A DNA stretch of 64,000 nt from Achatina immaculata (GCA_009760885.1 CM019719.1:39683584-39747583), one strand, 5' to 3'. Numbered from the stretch's first letter, positions 45,905-57,478 are shown. The notes: generated by a model not told the origin, from the sequence alone. A program made the numbers and translations.

Positions 45905-46235
45905 ACAACCAGGAAATAACCAAACGAACCGGCACTGAGAACATTACTAAAAAGATCAAAAGACGAATATGGAAATGCTACAAACTACAAATAGGGGAAA
46001 AAAAAAGACACATACTGCTCTGACTTGGACACATCAAGGGAAAAGAAAGATGGGCAGACATTGACGACAAGGATACGCAAAGTACAGGAAGATCTAAAGG
46101 AAGTAGGAAATTCCAGGTTTGAGGTATCCGGACTTGCTCAAGACAAGACAGGCTGGAGAACTTTTGTTGATGCCTTAATGCTCCACTGGGAGTACAGGGG
46201 GCCGATGATGACGCAGTGCAAACTAGTGTGCTGAA
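45905..46235 (+). mobile_element. LINE 3' tail
   Basis: In broken plus-strand frames: NITKKIKRRIWKCYK, LGHIK, then an open run KVQEDLKEVGNSRFEVSGLA, QDKTGWRTFVDALMLHWEYR. The terminal 'EDL...G....LAQDR.GWR.FV.AL' is characteristic of an RTE-like ORF2 end. A GATGATGA tail occurs near 46204. The upstream half contains a stop. Confidence 0.65.
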
Positions 46236-46639
46236 TGCTATATACAGGAGGAAGGTTGCTAACACGGGACAGAGAGAGTTTAGAATCAATGGCGGCTGAA
46301 TCGTGTCGTCTGCCATGTATCGTGATATACTCAGCCCAGCCGATTCAAACTGTTGATATATATTGTGTCATGGAAATTATTCCTATATGATGTTATGGAA
46401 ATCATATCTGTGCTGTGGAATATCTAACTGTCATCGTTCGTGGAGAGTGTCGATAATTCTGTCAAGTCTTGTCGTATTGATGGGCACACCAAGGTCCATC
46501 GTGTGTATTCCTGTCTTGTTTTTTTATTATTGGAATGGGATCTTGAGATGCCCAAAACCCGTCAGCATCGGCCGCGCAATAAATGAGGTGCATGGCACCG
46601 GTGATTCGATAGTCTGAGGGGGCACGGAGGCAGCTGTGC
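46236..46639. other. No gene recognised
   Basis: Nothing beyond a chance 84-residue frame. Confidence 0.4.
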
Positions 46640-46900
46640 GATAACTGAGTGTATTAGCCAATGGAGTTTGTGGGGAGGTGGACTGGAGATATTTCGTTAT
46701 TTCAGTGCATTAGCACAACTGGAGCTTGTGGGGAGGTGGATTGGAGATATTTCGTTATTTAAGTGCATTAGCACAACTGGAGCTTGTGGGGAGGTGCATT
46801 AGAGATATTTCATGATATTATGTGCATTAGCACAACTGGAGCTTGTGGTGAGGTGCACTGGAGATGATATTCTGTGCATTAGCACAAGATGGAGATGCGA
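46640..46900. repeat. About 59-bp minisatellite, 4 copies
   Basis: The unit GGAGATATTTCGTTATTT, then AGTGCATTAGCACAACTGG and AGCTTGTGGGGAGGTG, repeats with increasing decay to the right, where units shorten. TGCATTAGCA is a near-palindrome within each unit. Confidence 0.9.
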
Positions 46901-47759
46901 ATAGTTATGAGGGGTAGATTCGAAGCAGCAGTGGCTGCATATGTTAATGAGTGCGTTGGCATAATTTTATGAGAATGTATGCTTTGTTTATGAGGCCAGA
47001 AGAGCCCAGGCCATCCTGGCACTTATTTTTCAGTTATATATTATAGAATTATACATTTTATATTATGCCATACGGTGTTCCATTCATGATGATATATGTT
47101 GTCCTATGCATGTAAGTCTGTTGTGGCGTTAATGTGGTGTGTCTGGTGTGTATAATAAAATACTGATTTATTTAAATGCTTGACTTTGTAATGTGTAATG
47201 CAGGCCATGTAGTTTGTATAAATGTATGTGATTTGCTGCATAACTTGCATACTTTCCTTGGTGGAAAGTCCTGATTTGTAGGTTAGTTTTAAGAATGACC
47301 ACCCAGTACGGTAGTACATAGGCCATGGGTTTTGGGATTACAGTTGGGTTTTTGGTCCTCCCCCCTTACTGTCCCCAATATGTGGACTTCGCAACCAGCG
47401 AAGTTTCACATCCACTAGATGGCTCCGCCAATCCACAAGAAGTCTACTCAGCCGCTACTGTATACATATTAACGCTATTTAACGTTGTGGGGCCTGGACG
47501 TTAGTTCGGGTAGTAAAAAATACAAACTCTGCTACCTTCCATGTACGCTAGTATAAGGCGACTAACGGGGCTGGACATGGAGCCTTCAACCCCATCCCGT
47601 AACAGCAGGCCACAGAAACTGGTGTAAAAGAAACCCAAAATGTCTGGTGTGACAGGGGGCGAAGTTAACCAGGAAAATGGATATATCACGGATACTGTTG
47701 AATGCTGCCCACGAGTCTAACATGCTGACTAACAGTACCCCCGGATATCAAACATACAA
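46901..47759. other. No gene recognised
   Basis: AT-rich DNA. A 71-residue minus-strand frame (47104-47319) has no domain. Confidence 0.4.
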
Positions 47760-48230
47760 TATGGCAACATGTTTATAACACCAAAGACAATGCTTACAAG
47801 TGGAAGCTGGATGGCAAGATCATTGAATCAGACAAGAATACTGGAAGAAATAACAAGTGAAACTAAAAAATACAAGCCGGACCTACTGGCAGTCCTAAAG
47901 CTCTGAGGAGGGGGGGGGGGGATAAATATACATGGATGGAAAGGCAGCGTTCTATAGTCATAAAAAGAAAATAACCACCGAGGAGTAGCATTAATTATGA
48001 ACACCCAAAAAAGGCCCCCGAAACAATAACAGAATGTAAACCAATACATGGATGAATCTTGTATGTCAGAACGAAGCCACAATTCACAAACCTGTTAATC
48101 ACAGCATGCTACACGCCAAGAGAAAACACACAGGAAGAAACTAAAGAGAACAATTGTAGTCTGCAACAAAACAACAGTGGACAAAGTCCCCGGATATGAC
48201 ATACCACTAATCTTACGCCATTTGGGTTGA
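47760..48230 (+). mobile_element. LINE apurinic-like endonuclease domain remnant
   Basis: In shifting frames I read LTSGSWMARSLNQTRILEEI, TSETKKYKPDLLAVLK, GSVLYSHKKKNNHRGVALIM and, further on, AACPINPC-like text around the position of the 'CYAPTN' block (TACYTPRENTQEE). This follows the APE domain order: T...L..I..EL..Y..DI..I.E, then W.G..LY / H.RGV..., then YAPT. A G12 tract interrupts it. It is the only endonuclease part found in the window, so most LINE copies here are 5' truncated. Confidence 0.55.
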
Positions 48231-48735
48231 ATTTAATCTTGCCCGTCTAAAACAAGGTACAGAAATAACATCAATGTTCTGTTTTTATTATGTAAACTTG
48301 TCGTCGGTTATCGATATAAATCTCCATTAACTTTAATTACGGCCCCTTGCGTGTTCCAGGGCCATTATTTGCTTTCGATCTGTTAATTCAAATTATGCAC
48401 AAAATCCCGACATAGCACAAATGACTCAACCACTAACCGAACAAAGCGCTCATATAAATCGCGGATCTATTTATAGGCATTGTTTAATTACCCACATTGC
48501 CTGATTATTTTTTTTTTTAAACGAAAAAAAAAAAATGTTGAAAATCTAGCTTTAACCTACCGAAACTTCAACGTGTCAAAACACTAACAGTGGGGAGGAA
48601 AAGAAACTTAATATAGGTGATCATGAGGCGTACCATAATTGCAAGGTGAAATCAGCGGTGCACGCACTGTACAAAGCTCGTACATATCCAGCAGTATTCT
48701 ATGGATAAACCGAGAGAGGAAAAAAAAACCCCAAA
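48231..48735. other. No gene recognised
   Basis: AT-rich, with poly-T and poly-A tracts near 48510-48535. Confidence 0.4.
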
Positions 48736-48745
48736 AAAAAACAAA

Positions 48746-48796
48746 AACACACACACACACACGCACGCACGCACGCACACACACACACACACACTT
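48746..48796. repeat. (AC)n / (ACGC)n microsatellite
   Basis: An (AC)n run with a central (ACGC)n block; alternating purine-pyrimidine. Confidence 0.95.
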
Positions 48797-48833
48797 TTAG
48801 AAGTGAGAGAAAGAAAAAAAATGATGAGAAAAG

Positions 48834-48904
48834 AATGACCTGGGACCTGAACGACGGGCTCCCCCGCTGGACGAACAACCGTCTAGCCACGAGAGTACAG
48901 CGCA
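48834..48904 (-). repeat. tRNA-like segment, possible SINE head
   Basis: On the minus strand GTGGCTAGACGG fits a Pol III box A, and CGTTCAGGTCCC 30 nt later loosely fits box B. Total length and spacing are near those of a tRNA. No cloverleaf could be folded with confidence, so I treat it as a tRNA-derived repeat head or chance, not as a gene. Confidence 0.3.
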
Positions 48905-48967
48905 TTAATAAACTTCGCTATCTTGCACACTCCCAAAAATGGTGCTTGATAGCGAAGCTATTAATGC
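48902..48967. other. Long imperfect hairpin (27-bp arms)
   Basis: The left arm (48902-48928) begins GCATTAATAAACTTCGCTAT; the right arm (48942-48967) is its reverse complement with about four mismatches. The perfect core is CTTCGCTATC/GATAGCGAAG. A 13-nt loop separates them. The size is in the range of a miRNA precursor or a snap-back element, but transcription is unknown. Confidence 0.7.
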
Positions 48968-49679
48968 CTGTCCAGTGGAAAATCGTGACACTCAGAAAGA
49001 TAACGAGTAGCGAGTGGTAGTTTAACTACTCGTGTTTGTGCTTATACTGTACCTTGTAATAGTTTTAACTTCCACCTATATGGCTGACATGATTGTGATG
49101 TACTGCAACTTCATTTAAATCATTTATGCTTTTGGCGGAGCAAAGGTCGGCAAAGAGAATAAGCCAGCTCCTTAGACTCGTTCTCTGTCTTGGGAGGTTT
49201 TCTTTCAGTTTTTCGTTGGCAGACAGTGCCAAGTGACTGCATTCGTTGACTAGCACTGAGGAGGTGGGATGGAAATGTAAACTATGAAATCTATGAGGTG
49301 GCATGGGAAGATAAACCATGATATGTAGGAGATGTTGAGGGAAGATAAACCATGAAATCAAACTGGCATCTACAGTCACGCCAGCCCAGAATATAGGAAA
49401 TTATGTCAGCTTTGGGGTGCTGTCTATTAAAACAAAACGAAACAAAAAAAAAAAACATCCAAAGACACTAGAATCTCATCATATTGAACACATGTAAAAG
49501 TAAAAAATCTTTTAAAAATAATCTTTTCCATAAGTGAAGCTAGAACTGCAAGTTTCAGACAAAAGCGGCCAAATGTCTTTCGTCATTTCTCACGATTTTC
49601 CCTAGTACTTATCCTAGGTTCTGACAACCAGTTTACTATTTACGACCCCAAACCTGGACATACCTAGAAGCATATACAG
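48968..49679. other. No gene recognised
   Basis: A 104-residue minus-strand frame (49065-49379) shows no domain. Confidence 0.4.
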
Positions 49680-50330
49680 TTTTCTTCCTTCTTCGCCTTC
49701 TATCTAGGGAATGGGCCAACGACAAAGGCTCTCCATTTACCTCTATCCTGGGCTGTTTCTGCTATCTGTCTCCAGATGTGGTCGATCTTTTTTTTTATTT
49801 CTCATTCCAGACTCCTTTGCCAGGTGTTTCTAGGTATTCCTTGTTTCCTCTTTCCCTGGGGATTCCAGGTGAGAGCTTGTCTGGTTATGTCTGTGGTAGG
49901 CTCTGAACATCCCATGTTCCCATGCCAGTGATTTTGCACCGGTTGAAAGAACGGGAGTCAGCTGTTTGGCTTCCAGACACTTCTGGCTTTCACCACACTG
50001 CGTCACTGATTTTCCTGAAGAAGTTCCTTAATCTCCCAGTATTCATTTTTCCTCTTGCTTGCCCAGCTATTGTTAACGTTTTCGTAGCTTAAGTATTTTT
50101 TTTTACACAACTGGGTATCCGGCTCTATGTCCATCCCTCTTTTATTGTCATCCAGATTTGAGACGGACCATGGCGGAATTCATCTGTAGCCAGTCTTCTA
50201 TTAAACATAGTCTTTGCCAACTCTCTATTTCCGTATTCGCAACAAATTATCGTGTAACTCTTGTTCGGATTGTTTCCATCGCTCTTCGATCCTATCCCAC
50301 TGTTAAAGCACAATTTTGAAAAAGGCACCT
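49680..50330 (-). mobile_element. LINE remnants: 3' tail and possible linker, antisense
   Basis: From 49990 to 49680 the minus strand reads [17 protein letters not shown] text, [11 protein letters not shown] and AETAQDRGKWRAFVVGPFPR with a stop, the end of the WNPQG / R.TWRR / AQDR.KWR LINE tail. Upstream (50330-50125) a 67-codon frame and its neighbour IEERWKQSEQELHDNL resemble the linker between endonuclease and RT. The RT itself is missing, so either an internal deletion or two separate fragments are present. Confidence 0.55.
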
Positions 50331-51059
50331 TTCTGCCAATACTCCGTAGCTCCGCAGTTTTAAGTAAAAATCATCCAGTCATTTTTAAAAAAATTTTGAC
50401 CAGCTGCACCTAGTCACTACCATGAAAACAAAAGACACGACATAACTACTTTAATCTCATTTACATTACATTACACAATTTACGCAAAATTTAAACGTAC
50501 TTGTTTACACAGTTCCAATGTAACACGAATGCAATCAATACCAAATGACGTAATTCTGTTAAGGTAAATTTCAAAGCTCTGTTTGCCGGCTAGAAACACG
50601 ACAGTCGCCGTAATCACATGGCTCTCATGCATGACTGAAATGAATTTCCGCCCGGGCTCTTCCTTACTAAACGTTTGCAGGAGTTAAAGCTTCAAAACAC
50701 AATGCTCGAGTGTGCTCTCTCGTAGCAGATCTGCATGCGACTACGGTTTTTTTTTTGTGTGTTTGTTTGTTCGAAAAGGGATGGGAGTCACGTGCTGCAG
50801 CTGCTGACACCACCTTGTCATTTGGTTTGACTAGTTCTGCCCTTTATCTTACAACTTTTTCTCCATTCCAGACAATCTACAAATATCATGTGCATATAAC
50901 AAACATAAGACAAAAATAAAAATATAAAACATCTGTCTATCACTCTTACCCATGCACTCAATACAGAAAGTGAATACATATACTGTATGTAAAAAAGTTA
51001 TTCTCGCAGTCTCACACTACTATTCATAAAAAAAACCAGTCAAATTAAATGTCTACAAA
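50331..51059. other. No gene recognised
   Basis: AT-rich; no element recognised. Confidence 0.4.
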
Positions 51060-51400
51060 GAGTCTAAACATTAAACGGCAGAACAAGATGAGGAACGAGG
51101 TCGTCTGGGAAAAGGCATGACAAGAACCTATGCACCTACAAATCATGTCTAGGAAATGGAGGTGGATCGGCCACACCCGACACCAGCATAGCAAGACAGG
51201 CGCTGACTTGGAATCCTCAAGGAAATAGAAAATGAAAAAGACCTAAACTTACTCGGAGAAGAGAAATTATGACAGTGCTCAGAGACAAGGGATACACACG
51301 GAAGGAAGCAGAGAATAATTCCAAGAACAGAGATGACTGGAGTGCGTGTGACCAGTGACCTATGGTCCCAAGGGAGTGAAAGGAGATGATGATGATAAAG
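51060..51400 (+). mobile_element. LINE 3' tail (WNPQG type)
   Basis: The plus strand, with one frameshift, reads [63 protein letters not shown] and, after a stop, MVPRE, then GATGATGATGATAAAG. This is the classic end of the same family as 9548-10200. The first half is out of frame with the second. Confidence 0.75.
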
Positions 51401-51701
51401 TTTAAAATAACATACAATTTTTGAATCACGGGGGCATGTAGCCAACATCAAGTAGATACTGGAAGAGTTTATAGTTACAGGATGCTGTATAGTTTTTTTT
51501 AATACAGGATGGGAGGGTATTGCAAAGATGTGCAGCAGAATAAGCAAAGCTTTTCTTAAAAAGATTAAGTCTAGTTTTGGAAGAAGAATGCTGTTTAAGT
51601 GCTGGCTACACTCTGGGTTAGATTTAAAGAGTTTTCATAGAAGACGGAATGCGAGAGATGGGGGGGGGGGGGGGAGGAGAGAGGGCGGAAGGAGAAAGAG
51701 G
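51401..51701. other. No gene recognised; G14 tract
   Basis: A G14 run (51661-51674) leads into a purine-rich patch. No domain seen in the 63-90-residue frames. Confidence 0.45.
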
Positions 51702-51929
51702 GAACGGACAATCTTATAAGCAATGTTATGATATATACAATAATGAGCCTGGTGACAGTATGAATGGCCTAGATTTCGAGAGAAGGGGGAGGAAGGAGAG
51801 AGAGACGAAGGAGAGAAGGATGAAAGAGAAAGGGAGGAAGGAAAGAGAGAGAACGGACAATCTGATAAGCAATGCTATGATACATACAATAAAGAGCCTG
51901 ATGACAGTATTAATAGCCTAGATTTCTGA
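51702..51929. repeat. 149-bp tandem duplication, 1.5 copies
   Basis: GAACGGACAATCTTATAAGC through CCTAGATTTC (51702-51780) recurs at 51851-51929 with about eight differences, separated by a GA-rich block that also precedes the first copy. Confidence 0.85.
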
Positions 51930-53156
51930 GTATTGTTGCCGCCCCCTCCCCCTTCTCAACAATCACAGAAACAACACGTTCACAATCCCACAGACGCCTA
52001 TAGTCTCAAATCATAACAGTACGTCAAAGTGACACATGGCAAGCCATACTCCGCTTAAACCAGTCAAACCCAATGACAAGGTGGTGTCAGCAGCCGCACC
52101 ACGTGACTCCACACGTTCCAGAAACCACCACGGCATCCAGACTCACCAAACATCACACACACATAAGCTTCTCGTCCCCTATGCTAATGATAGCATTTGC
52201 CATATCCGACCAACACGTTGAAGACCGCGTGACATAACAGCTTAGCGGGGTTTTTTTTTCCCCCCCTCGCAGATACATGCGCCGTCCAGCGGTCACGCGG
52301 AGCTGCAGTTAACTTCCACGTCGTAGCATTTGTAGTCGTGTGTTTCCGCGTCTAATCTCCATAAGCTACTCCAGACCCATGATATATACAGTTCCAACTG
52401 TTGATTTAGATGTACGTTAACTCTCTCACTCCTCGGTTAATATCCATGCTCTGCCAGAATAAATTTTGATGAGAAATGTTGGCAGAAAGAAAACTGGAAG
52501 GAAGTTATTGTGTAGTTTAAAAATACGGGTTGGGTTAGAAATATGCTACTTTTCATTTTATTTACTTCTGCCATAACAACGTTCTCAGGATTTATTCGCG
52601 TAGGTTTCAAGATCTACCAACACTGCCAATGTTGTCTTGGGGGAGGAAGTTAAAAAGCTGTCGCAAGACTGTGTACATCCCCAATGCTCACGCTCTCTCT
52701 CTCTCTCTGTCACACACACGCGCGCGCGCGCGCGATGAAGTTTACAAAATTCATTCTTCGAGATCACTATAAGCATACCCTTCATGGCTGTTTTAAACGA
52801 CTAGAAGGGAAAAGCACATTTATTCTAGTTTCTCAAGTGTGAAAACAGGAGATACATCTTTGCATAACTCAGAGCTATCAAAGTATTGCATCTTTTGTAT
52901 GTATGTCTTCCATAAGTGACCAGTTGTTTTTTTTTTTAAGCTCTCAGTATATTCTGAAAGTTCTGATACATTTGTGTACGTGGTGCTGGCATTTTGAATA
53001 TTTCTGTACGTGCTGCTCTGGTCGCGACTTCACTGTTAACTCCATGTGATCCTTAACATCCTAAGTTAATACTGAGCACGTTCACACAAAAAAGGCACTG
53101 GTTCTCCAATTTTTTTTTTTCCTGGCTGCTGCTCTTTCTTCGGTCCCCCCCCCCCC
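51930..53156. other. No gene recognised; CT/CG microsatellite
   Basis: Contains a T/C homopolymer near 52250, a (CT)n-(CA)n-(CG)n compound repeat at 52689-52733 and C11 near 53145. No domain recognised. Confidence 0.45.
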
Positions 53157-53400
53157 AAACTTTAGTTTTCACTTGCTTGGTTCTGATGTCATCAGTCACT
53201 CACTCCCTCCCCTCATAACTTTATTTTTCCCTCATGTAGTTCTGGTGTTATCTGCCCCTCGCTCCCCGCCCCAAACTTTTTTTCCCTCAACTGGCTTTGA
53301 TACCATCTACCGCCCGTCCCTATCAAACTTATTATATTATTCGTTCAGTTAGTTCTAATACTTGTCGCTCCTCTTTCCCCTAACCCACCCACCTCAAATC
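53157..53400. repeat. Degenerate minisatellite, about 58 bp, 4 copies
   Basis: Each unit starts AAACTT or TAACTTT, continues TTTTTCCCTCATGTGGTTCT-like, then TGATGTCATC and a C-rich block CTCCCTCCCCTC. Units differ at many positions and the third is shortened, so this is an old array. Confidence 0.7.
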
Positions 53401-54439
53401 TCAGCGTTAGGAGGGGGAAATCGAGGACAAGAAAGGAGGAGGGGGGGGGGCGCGGGGCGGTACTGTCCACTCTGACAACCAGATATATATATATCTTCCA
53501 GTTTGAAAACTTACCTCCGTATGCCAACTACCATATATCAAACATTTTTAGCCGTCTTTTCATCTGTTCGAGTTACAAAGAATACCGCGTTCAACGTAAA
53601 CAACAGGCAATACGCGTGAAGCATTCATTATAAAGGGCCCATCTCTCATAGGCCCCATGCGGCAAAACAAAATAAAAATGCTGATGCATTTGCACAGCTT
53701 GTACAAACAAACAAAAAACCCTGCAGAACCATGAAACGAGAAACGCACAAATGCCTGCACTGGCAGTAACAACCCTTACATGCCAGCCAAACCAGGGGAC
53801 GCAATCTGGCATGCCAAATAAAGAAATCGTTTATGGGGACGGCCGTGTAATATTGCACACAGGCCAGCGGTGATCACAACCGAGGCCGCTCGATTTATTC
53901 CAGCGCTGCCCATCCAGTATCCCAATCTCCTGCTCACCGGCTAGTCCTAAAAAGTTCACTAACGACTCTCGTACAACCGACGACTCCTTACAAAGGACTA
54001 ATAAGTGGGAGAGAAAGCGGACAACTGAGCTGAATAATGGCCCTTAGATCGCCTTTGTTAAACATTTGATCAACCTGAAGAAATAGCATGCTCTGCGGTT
54101 CAACAAGCAGATAATTCGGTTTGGCTTTATTCCCGCAGCCTCCGTGTCTATTTACTTCTGTCTGCGTTATGTCCAAGATGGACGAATGGTGCATTATCTG
54201 TTTATATCTCCACTTTCCCCGTCATTCCCAACTCCCTCTCAAAGTGCAACTTTTCCCCCTGTTTAAAATTTATTTGATGGAGAAAACGATCTTGGCAGAT
54301 CTCTTCTCCCCCCCCCCCCCCCCAACATTAACACTCTGGGGGAAACACTGAAATACTTTTCCTTCCAAGTTTCAGGAAACACTGGCATTAATAAAAAATT
54401 AAGATACACAGAGCGCAGTAAAGTAACGAGACTTATAAA
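53401..54439. other. No gene recognised
   Basis: Contains a G10 run near 53440 and C16 at 54308-54323. Overlapping minus-strand frames (53560-53858) have no domain. Confidence 0.4.
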
Positions 54440-54515
54440 GGAATTCTGACATAACATCTCGAGGAATCTATGGGTTCCGTGGAAACCCGAATGAGAAACC
54501 CTGTGCTAGGGGAAC
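54440..54515 (-). mobile_element. Possible hAT-like terminus
   Basis: On the minus strand CACAGGGTTTCTCATTCGGG then TTTCCACGGAACC resembles the left end of the MITE at 5171 (AGGGCTTCTCAACC.. TTCCGCG). No partner terminus was found, so it is at most a truncated copy. Confidence 0.35.
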
Positions 54516-54959
54516 AAGATAGAGTCAGCCAATCAGAGCTGGACGACCTATTCCATTTTGAAGTTGTGCTGGAAGAAAAAAAAAGTGGGAGGGGGGGGGC
54601 TACTGTACTATTCGAATCTGGGCGAAGACGAAGCAGTGGACATGTTCCTAAAGATTGTGGACTCAGCCTTGATTGATCATTCATTCATTCTCTTTTCTTT
54701 TTTTTTTCTATCCTTTCTTTTTCTCGGAACCTTCAAGAAATTTTTAAAAAACACAAACAACTCATGGTAGCTCACGTCCCGCCCTACTCGATGTCACGAA
54801 AAAAAGATCGATCAATCAATCAATTACGTGTTTCAAAATCTACATCACCAATCCCCTCTCCCCTTCCCCAAATTGTGCGGCAAAATAATTTGAGATTAAC
54901 ACAGGAGATTACCAACAAACCATCAATCTGCCACATGGTTTCTGGACAGTGCTCTTAAC
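54516..54959. other. No gene recognised
   Basis: Contains A8 and G9 runs near 54575-54599, a T9 run near 54700 and (ATCA)n near 54809-54824. Confidence 0.4.
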
Positions 54960-55575
54960 ACCCCCACCCACACATAGTTCGTGATTCACACCCGTATAGC
55001 AAAATAGGTTCAATTTAGCACATTAGTACTTTCTCACATTAAGCGACAATGACTTATTGAACAAGACAGTTTTCAATTTTTGAAATGCTAATTTTGCCTG
55101 GGGTATATGAATGGCGAAGTGGTTAGTGCACTGGTCTCTCGTGGGGAAGGTCAGGGGTTCGAATCCGGCCGGAGGCACCCTAGTCACCCAGCTGTAGAAA
55201 TGGGTACCCCCCTTTTTCTGGAGTTGGGGAAGGAAAATCAGCCAGGCGTGATACTGACCATATCACCCTCTAGTGTGTTGACAGGTCAATGACAATATGG
55301 GCACTAATACCATATCCCTATGTGCCTCTAAGGCATGACAGGATTACCTTTACCTTTTTACTTTTGCCTGGCATATTCTGCTTTTAACTTCTGTGATACA
55401 TCTTCCATCAGCTGCTATCACTGATCCCAGGTATTTAAATTTGTTCACCTGCTGTAGTGTTGCTCCACCGACATCCATTTCCATTTAGTCTTCAATCTGA
55501 GAAGGACATCATCTAGACACATGCTTTCCCTGAGAACATAATCTGCCTTTCTGTTTCTCGGTTAACGAGAAGGTC
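54960..55575 (-). mobile_element. LINE RT C-terminal region interrupted by a SINE
   Basis: Right of the SINE the minus strand reads MEMDVGGATLQQVNKFKYLG, SVIAADGRCITEVKSRI and CQAK. Left of it the same protein continues as KISISKIENCLVQ, then, past stops, EKVLMC, IEPILLYGCES. Across the gap the order KFKYLGS...DG...EV..RI..AK....K..L.....R......P.LLYGCE is that of the segment after the RT active site. This continuity shows that the SINE split one LINE. Stops show the LINE is dead. Confidence 0.7.
55102..55361 (+). mobile_element. tRNA-derived SINE with 10-bp target duplication
   Basis: The element runs from the tRNA-like head (TGGCGAAGTGGTTAGTGC, then GGTTCGAATCC) through the body (GGAGTTGGGGAAGGAAAATC, AGGCGTGATACTGACC) to the tail (ATATCCCTATGTGCCTCTAA, GATTACCTTTACC). 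TTTTGCCTGG at 55092-55101 and again at 55362-55371 is the target duplication, lying in LINE sequence. Length is 260 bp. This is the best-delimited SINE in the window and defines the family's ends. Confidence 0.9.
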
Positions 55576-56424
55576 TAACACTGGCAATAAGTAGTGTTTA
55601 TTATTGAACTTTTTTCGTTGGATTATATCCATGCCCCTGCCTGCGTCGCGATGTACCCTGGTACACAATCACTTTCAGCTTGGTTATCTCATCTTGATTT
55701 CGAGCTATGTTGTGAAAGTGGTATGGGTGTTTCTGTTGTCTGCAATGGTCTTCGCGTCACGTACTTGTGACAAGCGGCGTTATGACGACGAATATATTCG
55801 TGGAGCTTTCTGCACTCGACAACCCTGCAGCAGGGCAAAATACGTCGGAAAAGATACAATATATTCGTTCGATTCTCGGTGCAACAATAACGCAAGTGCC
55901 CAGACTAGCAACTATTGATATCCCCCTTTGTTCTGCTGTGATGGCAACGTGACACTGAGCTGCTACCATATGTTGAGCATTGTTCCGAAAATCAGTTCGT
56001 CCGTTCGACTGTCTTTCCATGTAGAACCAGGCCTTGTTCTGGCCCTGATCTTCCTGTTGATTGCTCGTTGCTGTTCTTTCCAGTCGACGCCTGGATGTTG
56101 AAACACAGCATCTTTCAGAAGAGAGGTTCAACGAGGGTTGAATTTACAGGGACATGCCTGAAGATCTGTCGTGGGCTAAAAAAAAAGAGCTTCTGATCAG
56201 AGATGGACTTAAAAATAAAGCTTTTGAACAGAGTCCACCACCACGGATAACACAGCAAGCAGTGGCTCTGTATCCTCAGCCCCAACAGCCGTGATAACAC
56301 GTAGTTTATCTTTGCTGCTTACACTAACAGGGATATAATATACACCGGTAAGATTGTCACTAAAAGGAACTGGATGAATAAGAAAACTGACCTACAGAAA
56401 CACTATAACATGATACTGTAACGA
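55576..56424. other. No gene recognised
   Basis: Overlapping frames of 61-124 residues on both strands (55604-56131) are long for non-coding DNA, but I recognise no domain. Perhaps a worn mobile element. Confidence 0.35.
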
Positions 56425-57478
56425 ATCAGAGCATCTCAGTAGCGAAGTGGTCAGTGAACTTGTCTCTTATGGCGAGGGTAGGTGGTTCGAATATGGTCAG
56501 AAACGCCCCAATCGCCCAACTGTTGAAACTACAGAAGGCAAGGCAGCCTGAGGTAATGCTGAATCAACTCCGCCATACCCCCCACCCAACATGCTGACTA
56601 GGTATTAGCACTAACAACATACCCTCTAGCTTGCTACTAAAGGAAAATATGAGCATTAACACTATACCCTCTAGCTTGCTACTAAAGGAAAATATGAGCA
56701 TTAACACTATACCCTCTAGCTTGCTACTAAAGGAAAATATGAGCATTAACACTATACCCTCTAGCTTGCTACTAAAGGAAAATATGAGCATTAACACTAT
56801 ACCCTCTAGCTTGCTACTAAAGGAAAATATGAGCATTAACACTATACCCTCTAGCTTGCTACTAAAGGAAAATATGAGCATTAACACTATACCCTCTAGC
56901 TTGCTACCAAAGGAAAATATGAGCATTAACACTATACCCTCTAGCTTGCTACTAAAGGAAAATATGAGCATTAACACTATACCCTCTAGCTTGCTACTAA
57001 AGGAAAATATGAGCATTAACACTATACCCTCTAGCTTGCTACCAAAGGAAAATATGAGCATTAACACTATACCCTCTAGCTTGCTACCAAAGGAAAATAT
57101 GAGCATTAACACTATACCCTCTAGCCTGCTACTAAAGGAAAATATGAGCATTAACACTATACCCTCTAGCTTGCTACTAAAGGAAAATATGAGCATTAAC
57201 ATCATATCCTCTAACGTGCTACTAAAGGAAAATATGGACACTAACACCATATCCTCTAGCGTGCTACTAAAGGAAAACATGGACACTAACACCATACCCT
57301 CTAGCGTGCTAATAAAGGAAAATACGGACACTAACACCATACCCTCTAGCGTGCTACTAAAGGAAAACATGGACACTAACATCATACCCTCTAGCGTGCT
57401 ACTAAAGGAAAACATGGACACTAACATCGTACCCTCTAGCTGCCTCTATAGCATGACAGAGCTAACTTTACCTTTCAG
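56425..57478 (+). mobile_element. tRNA-derived SINE with expanded tail
   Basis: A worn head (TAGCGAAGTGGTCAGTGAAC, box B GGTTCGAATATGG) and body (CAACTGTTGAAACTACAGAA, GCAGCCTGAGGTAATGCTGA) match the SINE at 55102. Where the family tail should start (ACAATATGGGCACTAATACC), a tandem array of that tail begins. After the array the terminal part (GCCTCTATAGCATGACAGAG, TTTACCTTTC) matches the SINE's last 25 bp. The SINE is therefore continuous apart from an in-place expansion of its tail segment. Confidence 0.75.
56610..57455. repeat. 45-bp minisatellite, about 19 copies, born from a SINE tail
   Basis: The unit is AAAATATGAGCATTAACACT, then ATACCCTCTAGCTTGCTACT and AAAGG. Junctions fall every 45 bp from 56641 to 57406. 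Left units are nearly identical; from 57190 on, units carry GGACACTAACACC and AGCGTGC, closer to the SINE sequence. Because 45 is a multiple of three and no stop arises, both strands stay open (365 and 287 codons); these are not genes. Confidence 0.95.
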
